Positions 8,810-16,293 of a DNA stretch of 64,000 bases are shown here, in pieces. The position numbers and the translations under genes are program-made. The stretch spans positions 992,001 through 1,056,000 of the forward strand of contig NZ_FTOL01000001.1 in NCBI RefSeq assembly GCF_900156735.1, read 5' to 3'. The notes beneath the pieces were generated by a model, which did no database searches, was not told the DNA's origin, and worked only from the letters and a program-made list of their open reading frames with translations. This DNA is from Chryseobacterium ureilyticum (GTDB lineage: Bacteria; Bacteroidota; Bacteroidia; Flavobacteriales; Weeksellaceae). How positions within the stretch are numbered: the first letter of the stretch is position 1; each line of letters starts with the position of its first letter.

Positions 8810-8814
8810 AACGT

Positions 8815-9939
8815 TTAGTTCTTAATGCTTTGTTGTTGTGGTTTTACTTCGACAGGGTTTTCTGTATTGTCATAAAACAGCCATTCAATAGCCCTTGGGA
8901 ATTCCTGAGACCAGTAGAATTCACTGTGAGTTCCTTCCGGATTGATATTGGTTCTGAATTCAAAATCGAAAAGGTTCTTTTTCTCCCATCTTTTCAGATA
9001 TTCTTCAAAAATATGAATTCTTTTGACCATTTTCGAGCCTTCCTGTCCGCCACCATATAAATATATTTTTGTCTTAAAAGGTATTCTGAAGTTCATCATT
9101 GGAAAATTATTGTTCGGTTCTACCCAAAGAGAAGGTGAGAAAATTAATAATTTCGAATAAACTTCAGGATAGAGAAAACCGCTGTAAATACTGATTAATG
9201 CACCTAGAGAGCTGCCGCCGATTCCTGTGTTGTCGCGGTCTTTTTTAGTGCGGTAATTAACATCTACATAAGGTTTTAAAGTATCTGTAATGAAGCGGAT
9301 GTATTTTTTTCCTTCTGAACCGTTCGCAACATTATCGTTATCAAAAATGTATTCTTTGATTCGGTCTTCGCTTCCATGTTCTATCGCAATAATGATGATG
9401 TCACCACGTCCATATTCTGCAAGGATAGAAAGCTTTTTATCAATCTCCCAATTCCCGAAACCACTTCCTTCATTAAATAAGTTTTGTGCATCCTGAAGAT
9501 ACAGAACGGGATAATGCTTGTCTGAAGTATGGTAATCATAAGGAAGTACTGCCCAGATTTTACGGTAACGGTCAAGTTGTGGAATGTAGAATTTTTCGGA
9601 AATCACTTCAGCGGTAGGAAAAAACTCTTTCTTAAAAGGTCCCCAGTTGAGTCTCCATTTTTCTACCTTATCTGATGTTTTTTCTATAGATTTATTTGCT
9701 TTTCTGTTGGGTGTTATATTTCCATGTTTATCCAGTTCAACGTTTTCCCAGCCGCCTTTTGTGAACTTATACTCAATGTTATCTGGAAGCGTCTGGCTGT
9801 TGATTTCTATAAAGTAATTATCAGGGGCTGTCTGCTGAAGCTGGTAATTGTAATCTTTTGGATTCCAGTTGTTGAAATTTCCGGTGATAAATACGGGTCT
9901 GTCGTCTTTTTCTTCAGTATAAAGTTCAAATCTCATCAT
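8815..9939 (-). CDS. Esterase with N-terminal glycogen-binding-like (CBM48/E-set) domain
   Basis: A 374-residue protein in two parts. Residues 1-95 form an E-set/CBM48-like domain with the VFITGNFNNWNPKD motif, nearly the same as VSVIGNFNNWNHKD in the neighbouring branching enzyme GlgB. Residues 115-360 are a putative esterase domain with nucleophile Ser244 in GGSSLG, a YLQD strand at 147-150, and His338 in GTHSEFYW. No signal peptide is visible. Enterochelin and feruloyl esterases also carry such N-terminal domains, so glycogen binding is not proven. The start may be the first or second of two adjacent ATG codons. It heads the minus-strand block and is divergent from glgB. Confidence 0.75.
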   Translation of the reverse strand: MMRFELYTEEKDDRPVFITGNFNNWNPKDYNYQLQQTAPDNYFIEINSQTLPDNIEYKFTKGGWENVELDKHGNITPNRKANKSIEKTSDKVEKWRLNWGPFKKEFFPTAEVISEKFYIPQLDRYRKIWAVLPYDYHTSDKHYPVLYLQDAQNLFNEGSGFGNWEIDKKLSILAEYGRGDIIIIAIEHGSEDRIKEYIFDNDNVANGSEGKKYIRFITDTLKPYVDVNYRTKKDRDNTGIGGSSLGALISIYSGFLYPEVYSKLLIFSPSLWVEPNNNFPMMNFRIPFKTKIYLYGGGQEGSKMVKRIHIFEEYLKRWEKKNLFDFEFRTNINPEGTHSEFYWSQEFPRAIEWLFYDNTENPVEVKPQQQSIKN

Positions 9940-10018
9940 AGGTGTTTAATATAAAATTGTGTGTTAAATTTATAAAAAAGTTTGTTTTGGAATTATAAAA
10001 AAGTGAATTTAAAAATGA

Positions 10019-10026
10019 TATATTTG
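10019..10026 (+). promoter_or_regulatory. Possible -7 box for the glg operon
   Basis: TATATTTG matches TAnnTTTG about 110 bases before the glgB ATG, in the divergent gap with the esterase gene. No TTG is found at the usual -33 distance. Confidence 0.35.
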
Positions 10027-10137
10027 ATAGGTAGACGAAAGAAGGAAGCTAACTTGATAATTATTTGATGAATAATTAATCGCTATTGTCAGTATTTTTC
10101 GTAGTTTCAAGCAAAATATAAATACAAACTGATCTTG

Positions 10138-12078
10138 ATGAACTCTGTTAAAACCTATACGCTTTTCACCGATCATGATGTATATCTTTTTAAAGAAGGT
10201 AGACATTATAAGCTGTATAGTAAATTTGGTGCGCATTCCGTGGAAAAGGATGGCGTAAAAGGAGTTTATTTTTCAGTTTGGGCACCTAACGCGAAAAAAG
10301 TTTCTGTTATCGGAAATTTTAACAACTGGAATCATAAAGATCATATTCTATTCCCAAGATGGGATGGCTCAGGAATCTGGGAAGGTTTTATTGATGAGCT
10401 TACATGGGGAACATTATATAAATATGCTGTTGAAACGGCAAGAGGTGATATTTTAGAAAAAAGCGATCCCTATGCATTAAGCTGGGAACAGAATATTCAG
10501 GCTGCTTCATTAGTTTCTACTACCTGGTATGAATGGGATGATCAGGAGTGGATGGAAAACCGAGGAAAAAAGAATAGTCTTCAGGCTCCGATATCTGTTT
10601 ATGAACTTCATTTAGGTTCATGGATGAGAGATGAAGATGAGCCTAAACGTTTTCTGAACTACCGGGATATCGCAAAGAAACTGGTACCTTATATCAAAGA
10701 AATGGGCTTTACTCATGTAGAACTAATGCCTGTGATGGAATATCCATATGATCCAAGCTGGGGTTACCAGATTACAGGATTTTATGCTGCTACTTCACGT
10801 TTCGGATCACCCCAGGATCTGATGTTCCTGATTGATGAACTTCATAAAAATAATATAGGTGTTATTCTGGATTGGGTGCCTTCTCATTTTCCGGGAGATG
10901 CAAATGGATTGTATCGTTTTGACGGCTCTCATTTGTATGAACATGAGGATCCGAGGAAAGGCTTTCATCCTGATTGGAAGTCTCATATTTTCAATTATGG
11001 AAGAAATGAAGTGAAGTCTTTTTTGATTTCCAATGCAATGTTCTGGCTGGACCGTTACCATGCAGACGGATTGCGTGTAGATGCAGTTACTTCAATGCTG
11101 CATTTGAATTATTCAAGAAACGAAGGCGATTGGGAACCTAATATATATGGTGGAAATGTAAACCTTGAAGCCAAAGCTTTTCTACAGGAGTTCAATACTG
11201 CTGTTTATAAAGAATTTGGAGACAGTATTATAACAATTGCCGAAGAAAGTTCAGACTTTCCAATGCTCACAAAACCTGTACATGATGGAGGAGTAGGCTT
11301 TGGAATGAAATGGATGATGGGCTGGATGCATGATACTCTTGATTATTTTAAAGAAGATTTTGTTAACAGAAAATATCATCATCATAAGCTTACATTCGCT
11401 TCCATGTATATGTATAATGAAAATTATATGATGCCCCTATCTCATGATGAAGTAGTACATGGAAAAGCGAGTCTTATCTATAAAATGAAAGGCGATGAAT
11501 GGCAGAAATTTGCTAATCTTCGTACCTTATATGTTTATATGTATACCCATCCGGGAGCAAAGCTGCTTTTCATGGGCGATGAATTTGGACAAACCAGTGA
11601 ATGGAATTTTACCCAAAGTTTAGACTGGCACCTGTTAGAATATCCTGTTCATAAAGGATTGCAAGAACTTGTAAAGAAACTCAATCATTTATATACAACA
11701 GAGTCTGCTTTTTACGAAAATCAGTTTGAAAAAAGTGGTTTTGAATGGATAGAGGCAGATGATCTTGAAAACTCAGTTTATGTTTATCTTAGGAAAGGAA
11801 AAAGAAGAGGTGATATTTTGATGACCGTATTGAATCTTGCTCCAAAAGTACTGGATTATAAAATAAAAATCCCTAGTGGAACGCATTGGGAAGTCATTTT
11901 TAACTCCGATGATGAAAAATACAGTGGAAGCGGAGTAGAAGCAGAGATACTGGAAGAAAAGTATGAAGGAGAGCATCAAAAGTTCATGATCATAACAATT
12001 CCTCCATTGGCTGGAATTATTTTGAGACAGAAAAAAGATAAAAAGTATAAATTACACAGAATCAAATATAAAAGGTAA
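10138..12078 (+). CDS. glgB: 1,4-alpha-glucan branching enzyme GlgB
   Basis: A 646-residue GH13 enzyme that makes the alpha-1,6 branches of glycogen. The CBM48 domain (about 25-120) has GNFNNWN. The catalytic barrel shows GVILDWVPSHFP, DGLRVDAVTSML (nucleophile Asp), TIAEESS (acid Glu) and MPLSHDEVVHG. A C-terminal beta domain follows. The start is the ATG at 10138. A TTG one codon earlier would add only one residue. It is the first gene of glgB-glgA-glgC and is two bases from glgA, so the pair is translationally close. Confidence 0.96.
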   Translation: MNSVKTYTLFTDHDVYLFKEGRHYKLYSKFGAHSVEKDGVKGVYFSVWAPNAKKVSVIGNFNNWNHKDHILFPRWDGSGIWEGFIDELTWGTLYKYAVETARGDILEKSDPYALSWEQNIQAASLVSTTWYEWDDQEWMENRGKKNSLQAPISVYELHLGSWMRDEDEPKRFLNYRDIAKKLVPYIKEMGFTHVELMPVMEYPYDPSWGYQITGFYAATSRFGSPQDLMFLIDELHKNNIGVILDWVPSHFPGDANGLYRFDGSHLYEHEDPRKGFHPDWKSHIFNYGRNEVKSFLISNAMFWLDRYHADGLRVDAVTSMLHLNYSRNEGDWEPNIYGGNVNLEAKAFLQEFNTAVYKEFGDSIITIAEESSDFPMLTKPVHDGGVGFGMKWMMGWMHDTLDYFKEDFVNRKYHHHKLTFASMYMYNENYMMPLSHDEVVHGKASLIYKMKGDEWQKFANLRTLYVYMYTHPGAKLLFMGDEFGQTSEWNFTQSLDWHLLEYPVHKGLQELVKKLNHLYTTESAFYENQFEKSGFEWIEADDLENSVYVYLRKGKRRGDILMTVLNLAPKVLDYKIKIPSGTHWEVIFNSDDEKYSGSGVEAEILEEKYEGEHQKFMIITIPPLAGIILRQKKDKKYKLHRIKYKR

Positions 12079-12080
12079 AA

Positions 12081-13487
12081 ATGGTTATTTATCACTTAAG
12101 TACAGAATGTTATCCGATAGCAAAAGTAGGAGGTCTTGCCGATGTGGTGGGAGCTTTGCCGAAATATCAGAATAAAATAAAAGGGATTAATGCTAAGGTT
12201 GTAATGCCTTGGTACAACAAACCTTTTGTTTATGACCATGAATTTGAATTGGTGTTTGATGGTTTCATTCATCAGGGATCCAATATGCTGCAGGTTCAGG
12301 TGATGAAAGAAAAATCTGATGTATTGGGATTCGAGCTTTATATGGTGAAAATTCCCGGGCTGTTAGATAGAGACAATCCGTACGGTTATCAGGATGAAAG
12401 TTTTCAGTTTCTAGCCTTTCAGCAAGGAATATTACATTGGATGTGTGCAATGGAGATAAAGCCGGATATATTACATTGTCATGATTATCATACAGGATTA
12501 GTGGCTTTTATGGTTAAAAATTGTCCTGAATTTCAGTTTTTAAAAGATGTGAAAACGGTTGGGACTATTCATAATGGGGAATATCAGGGAATGATGAGCT
12601 GGAATATGGCAAACTATATGCCTGCTTTTGATTCCTATAAATGGGGATTGATGGATTGGAACGGAATGATGAATCCATTGGCAAGTATGATCAAATGTGC
12701 CGATGCCTTTACAACAGTTTCAGAAGGTTATCTGGAAGAACTTTTTATAAGTTTTCGTGGATTGGAAAGCCTGGTTCGTCAGGAATTCGGGAAAGCCTAT
12801 GGAATTATCAACGGAATTGATACTGAAGTCTGGAACCCTGCAACCGATCCCATGCTGGATTTCAATTTTAATTCTGAAAATGCTGTAGCTCAAAAGAAAA
12901 AGAACAAGGAAAAACTGTGTAAAGAATATGGTTTAAAGCCTAATCTGCCTTTATTTGCTTTTATCGGAAGGTTTGCTACAGAAAAAGGTGCAGATCTGCT
13001 TCCTGATGTTGTATGGAAAAGCATCAAACAAAGCTATGGTGCTTTAAATATCATGATTTTAGGCTCAGGAAATACCTATATAGAAAATAAATTAAAGGAA
13101 TACGATTATACCTACACCAACTTTGCGGTAGATCTAGGATATAAAGAACACCTTTCCCATAAGATCTATGCATCCGCAGACTTTCTGTTGATGCCGTCAA
13201 GAGTAGAGCCTTGTGGTTTGAATCAGATGTATTCCATGAGATACGGAACCATTCCGGTAGTGAGATATACAGGTGGATTGAAAGATACTGTAGAAGATAT
13301 TTCAACAGGAGGAGCAGGATTAAACTTTACCTATGCAGGAGTAGATGATATCGTTCATGCGATGAACAGAGCTCTCGGAATCTATAATCAGAAGAAAATG
13401 ATGGAAGATCTTATTCATGCCAATATGAATTTTGATTTTTCATGGGAGAAATCTGCAGAAAAATATATAGCTTTATATAAGAACTAA
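12081..13487 (+). CDS. glgA: Glycogen synthase GlgA
   Basis: A 468-residue GT5 glycosyltransferase that transfers glucose from ADP-glucose to the growing glycogen chain. It has the N-terminal KVGGLADVVGALPK motif that binds ADP-glucose, HCHDYHTG and TIHNGEYQG in the N-domain, and in the C-domain FIGRFATEKGADLL and PSRVEPCGLNQMYSMRYG with the EPCGLNQ glutamate. The length is typical. It follows glgB by two bases and precedes glgC by 133 bases. Confidence 0.95.
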   Translation: MVIYHLSTECYPIAKVGGLADVVGALPKYQNKIKGINAKVVMPWYNKPFVYDHEFELVFDGFIHQGSNMLQVQVMKEKSDVLGFELYMVKIPGLLDRDNPYGYQDESFQFLAFQQGILHWMCAMEIKPDILHCHDYHTGLVAFMVKNCPEFQFLKDVKTVGTIHNGEYQGMMSWNMANYMPAFDSYKWGLMDWNGMMNPLASMIKCADAFTTVSEGYLEELFISFRGLESLVRQEFGKAYGIINGIDTEVWNPATDPMLDFNFNSENAVAQKKKNKEKLCKEYGLKPNLPLFAFIGRFATEKGADLLPDVVWKSIKQSYGALNIMILGSGNTYIENKLKEYDYTYTNFAVDLGYKEHLSHKIYASADFLLMPSRVEPCGLNQMYSMRYGTIPVVRYTGGLKDTVEDISTGGAGLNFTYAGVDDIVHAMNRALGIYNQKKMMEDLIHANMNFDFSWEKSAEKYIALYKN

Positions 13488-13620
13488 ACAATCAGTGACA
13501 ATATATAGTCATACCAATTAATCTAAGACTAAAATACAAAAATGATATTTGCTTTTCAGAGTAAATGTAGACACTAAAGACAGAACTGTAAAACTAATAA
13601 AATAAAAACGCAAGATATTT

Positions 13621-14889
13621 ATGAACCGAAATGTAATCTCTATTGTACTGGGAGGAGGCAGAGGCACAAGATTATTCCCATTAACGTATACAAGATCAAA
13701 ACCAGCTGTACCCATCGCAGGGAAATACAGACTTGTGGATATTCCTATTTCAAACTGCCTGAACTCAGGGTTGAATAAAATTCTTGTTCTGACCCAGTTT
13801 AACTCAGCTTCCCTGAACTCACATATCAAGAATTCTTATCATTTTGATATCTTTAGTCAGGGATTTGTAGATATTCTTGCCGCTGAACAGAATGTTGAAA
13901 ATGATAGCTGGTATCAAGGAACAGCAGATGCTGTGCGTCAATCTATGAAGCACCTTGAAAAATATGACTATGATTATATCTTAATTCTTTCCGGAGATCA
14001 GCTCTATCAGATGGATTTCAGAGAAATGCTGGATTTTCATATTGAAAACGGGGGTGACTTAACCATTGCTACTATTCCTGTAAATGCTAAAGACGCCACA
14101 GGTTTTGGAATCTTAAAATCTGATGACGAAGGAAATATTACCTCTTTCTATGAAAAACCGGGATATGATATGCTGGAGGGCTTACAATCTGAAGTTTCAG
14201 ACGAAAATAAACATAAAGGAAAAGAATTTCTGGCTTCCATGGGGATTTATATTTTCACAAAGACGATCCTGAAAAAAATGTTTGATGAAGGAGCGGGGGA
14301 TGATTTCGGAAAAGATATTATTCCAAACTCTATCGGGAAATATAAAACACTAAGCTATCAGTATGAAGGATATTGGACGGATATAGGAACAATAGAATCA
14401 TTCTACGAAGCCAATCTGGATCTTTGTCTGGATCTTCCGCAGTTCAATCTTTTCTCCTCTTCACCTATATATACAAGAGCAAGAATGCTTCCACCATCCA
14501 AGATTAACGGATCTTATGTAAGCAAGGCGGTTTTCGGAGACGGATGTATCATCATGGCTGATAAAATTGAAAATTCAGTGATTGGAAACAGGACAAGGAT
14601 TGATAAAGGAAGTACCATTGTTAATTCATATGTAATGGGTGCCGATTTCTACCAGAACACTACAGAAATTGTAATGAACGACAGAAAAGGACGTCCAAAT
14701 ATGGGAATCGGGAAATACTGCTATATTGAAAAAGCAATTCTTGACAAAAACTGTTATATCGGTGACAATGTAAAGATCATAGGCGGGAAACATATTCCTG
14801 ATGGCGATTATGGTACACATTCCGTACAGGATGGAATTGTAGTGGTGAAAAAAGGAGCTATTCTTCCTCCTGGAACCCATATTGGATAA
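13621..14889 (+). CDS. glgC: Glucose-1-phosphate adenylyltransferase GlgC
   Basis: A 422-residue nucleotidyltransferase that makes ADP-glucose, the committed step of glycogen synthesis. It has the N-terminal GGGRGTRLFPLTYTRSKPAV signature, NCLNSGLNKI, WYQGTADAVRQ, LSGDQLYQMD and YWTDIGTIESFYEANLDL. A C-terminal left-handed beta-helix (about 300-422) is the regulatory domain. The 133-base gap after glgA has no clear terminator or promoter box, so it may still be read from the glgB promoter. Confidence 0.95.
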   Translation: MNRNVISIVLGGGRGTRLFPLTYTRSKPAVPIAGKYRLVDIPISNCLNSGLNKILVLTQFNSASLNSHIKNSYHFDIFSQGFVDILAAEQNVENDSWYQGTADAVRQSMKHLEKYDYDYILILSGDQLYQMDFREMLDFHIENGGDLTIATIPVNAKDATGFGILKSDDEGNITSFYEKPGYDMLEGLQSEVSDENKHKGKEFLASMGIYIFTKTILKKMFDEGAGDDFGKDIIPNSIGKYKTLSYQYEGYWTDIGTIESFYEANLDLCLDLPQFNLFSSSPIYTRARMLPPSKINGSYVSKAVFGDGCIIMADKIENSVIGNRTRIDKGSTIVNSYVMGADFYQNTTEIVMNDRKGRPNMGIGKYCYIEKAILDKNCYIGDNVKIIGGKHIPDGDYGTHSVQDGIVVVKKGAILPPGTHIG

Positions 14890-15080
14890 TAAATAAAGAA
14901 GTGGAAGGCTGGAGGCTGAAAGTTATTATAGACGAAGCGATGAATATGCCTTTTCTTCATTGAAATATTTATTTTAATCATAGAATCGTTAGTAATCGTT
15001 TTGATAACAGTAACTTATATATTCCTACATCCCGCTTAAAGCCTTTAAATAGGTTAATTATTGTTAAACATAAAACAAGA

Positions 15081-15107
15081 GTGAACAGCATATTGTTCAC
15101 TTTTTTT
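15081..15107 (+). terminator. Terminator after glgC, overlapping the next promoter
   Basis: GTGAACA and TGTTCAC form a 7-bp stem around a 6-base loop, followed by seven T. It lies about 190 bases after the glgC stop. The TTG of the next promoter falls inside the loop and right arm. Confidence 0.75.
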
Positions 15108-15123
15108 ATTTGTATTACTTTTG
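15093..15123 (+). promoter_or_regulatory. Promoter TTG-N20-TACTTTTG, leaderless spacing
   Basis: TTG at 15093-15095 and TACTTTTG at 15116-15123 match the Bacteroidota consensus. The G of the box lies only four bases before the ATG at 15128, so transcription should start at or next to the start codon. Confidence 0.65.
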
Positions 15124-15127
15124 TGCG

Positions 15128-16168
15128 ATGCGTATTTTTAAAATATTAACTGTAATTATTGTTCTTTTAGGAGGAGCTTATGCTGCTTCCATGTATTATT
15201 TCGTGGATGAAAGCAAGAATTTTACTGTAGAAAAAGAGATTGATTATCCGGTAGATAAAGTCTTTGCACAGTTCAATAATCTTCAGAACTTCACAAGATG
15301 GAACAATTTTTTTACCAGTTCGCCTACTATAGATATAGATTATTATACGCCATATGAAGGACAGGGAAGCGCCATTAGTTACGTTGATCCTAAAAATGAC
15401 ACAGACGGAGAAATGTTCATCAGATACGAGAACCTGAACAAAACCTTAAAATACCAGCTTTTTGAAGACGAAAATGAAAATCCGACCTTAGTTGATGTCA
15501 AATTCAAGCCAATTTCTGCCGAAAAGACAAAAATTATATGGTATGTACACACTCCTAAACTTTCCGTTTGGAGAAGAGTGGAAAATTTTTGGACAGAAGA
15601 CCGTTTTGCCGAAAATATCAACAAAAGTATGGTCAATCTTAAAAATTCATTAGGAAATAAGGTTGAAAAAGATAACCAGATGGCTGCTATTAAATATGAC
15701 AGTTTAATGGTAGAAAATGAAGAAGACAAATTACTGCTTGGAATTAATGTAAGTACTTCCAATAAGAAGGATGCTCTTTACAAAAATATAGTGATGAACT
15801 ATAATAAAGTCTATAATTTTGTTTCAATGGACCTTGGAAAAAAAGATGATGAATTCGGATATCCAATTCTGATGACCGATGCCGATAATTACAAAGATAA
15901 GGAGGTTTCATACTTCCTTGGAATTCCACTTTCCAAGAAAATAGGAGTATCTGATAATAATTTTAATTTTAGGTCCGTAAATCCCTCACAAAACTACGTG
16001 ATGTACTACAAAGGAAACTACGAAGGACGAATTAAGGCAATTCAGCAGCTGATTCAGAAAGCCAAAAAAGACGAGATGCGCTTCGGAGATATCCGTCAGA
16101 CCTTTATTGAGCGTCCTATGGAAGGTCAGGACGTGAATCTTAAGCTCTCATTATCAGTGTATAAGTAA
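15128..16168 (+). CDS. Membrane-anchored SRPBCC-domain protein
   Basis: A 346-residue protein. Residues 4-26 are a hydrophobic anchor or signal (FKILTVIIVLLGGAYAASMY). A START/SRPBCC lipid-binding-like domain follows (about 34-175: KEIDYPVDKVFAQFNNLQNF). The last third resembles a GyrI-like half, ending in IERPMEGQDVNLKLSLSVYK. Such proteins bind small hydrophobic molecules, and the ligand here is unknown. The ATG at 15128 is chosen because the TTG at 15110, six codons upstream, lies inside the promoter. It is flanked by terminated units on both sides and appears monocistronic. Confidence 0.7.
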   Translation: MRIFKILTVIIVLLGGAYAASMYYFVDESKNFTVEKEIDYPVDKVFAQFNNLQNFTRWNNFFTSSPTIDIDYYTPYEGQGSAISYVDPKNDTDGEMFIRYENLNKTLKYQLFEDENENPTLVDVKFKPISAEKTKIIWYVHTPKLSVWRRVENFWTEDRFAENINKSMVNLKNSLGNKVEKDNQMAAIKYDSLMVENEEDKLLLGINVSTSNKKDALYKNIVMNYNKVYNFVSMDLGKKDDEFGYPILMTDADNYKDKEVSYFLGIPLSKKIGVSDNNFNFRSVNPSQNYVMYYKGNYEGRIKAIQQLIQKAKKDEMRFGDIRQTFIERPMEGQDVNLKLSLSVYK

Positions 16169-16238
16169 TTTTTTCAGAATAATTTTTTTCTTAAGTTTTT
16201 TTAACGGTTTCAGACTGTTCTAACTCGGTTTTTTTTAT

Positions 16239-16246
16239 TAAATTTG
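16239..16246 (+). promoter_or_regulatory. Possible -7 box for sucAB
   Basis: TAAATTTG about 48 bases before the sucA start. No TTG at the -33 spacing. Confidence 0.45.
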
Positions 16247-16293
16247 AAGATTAATTCTACAAATAAATTTTAATAAATAGATAAACTGTAATA

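Noticed and set aside
13488..13620. Separate promoter for glgC
   Set aside because: GATATTTG in this gap lacks the two spacer bases of TAnnTTTG, and no TTG is properly spaced.
15110..15127. TTG start adding six residues to the SRPBCC protein
   Set aside because: The TTG lies inside the promoter region, and the ATG at 15128 begins a good membrane anchor.
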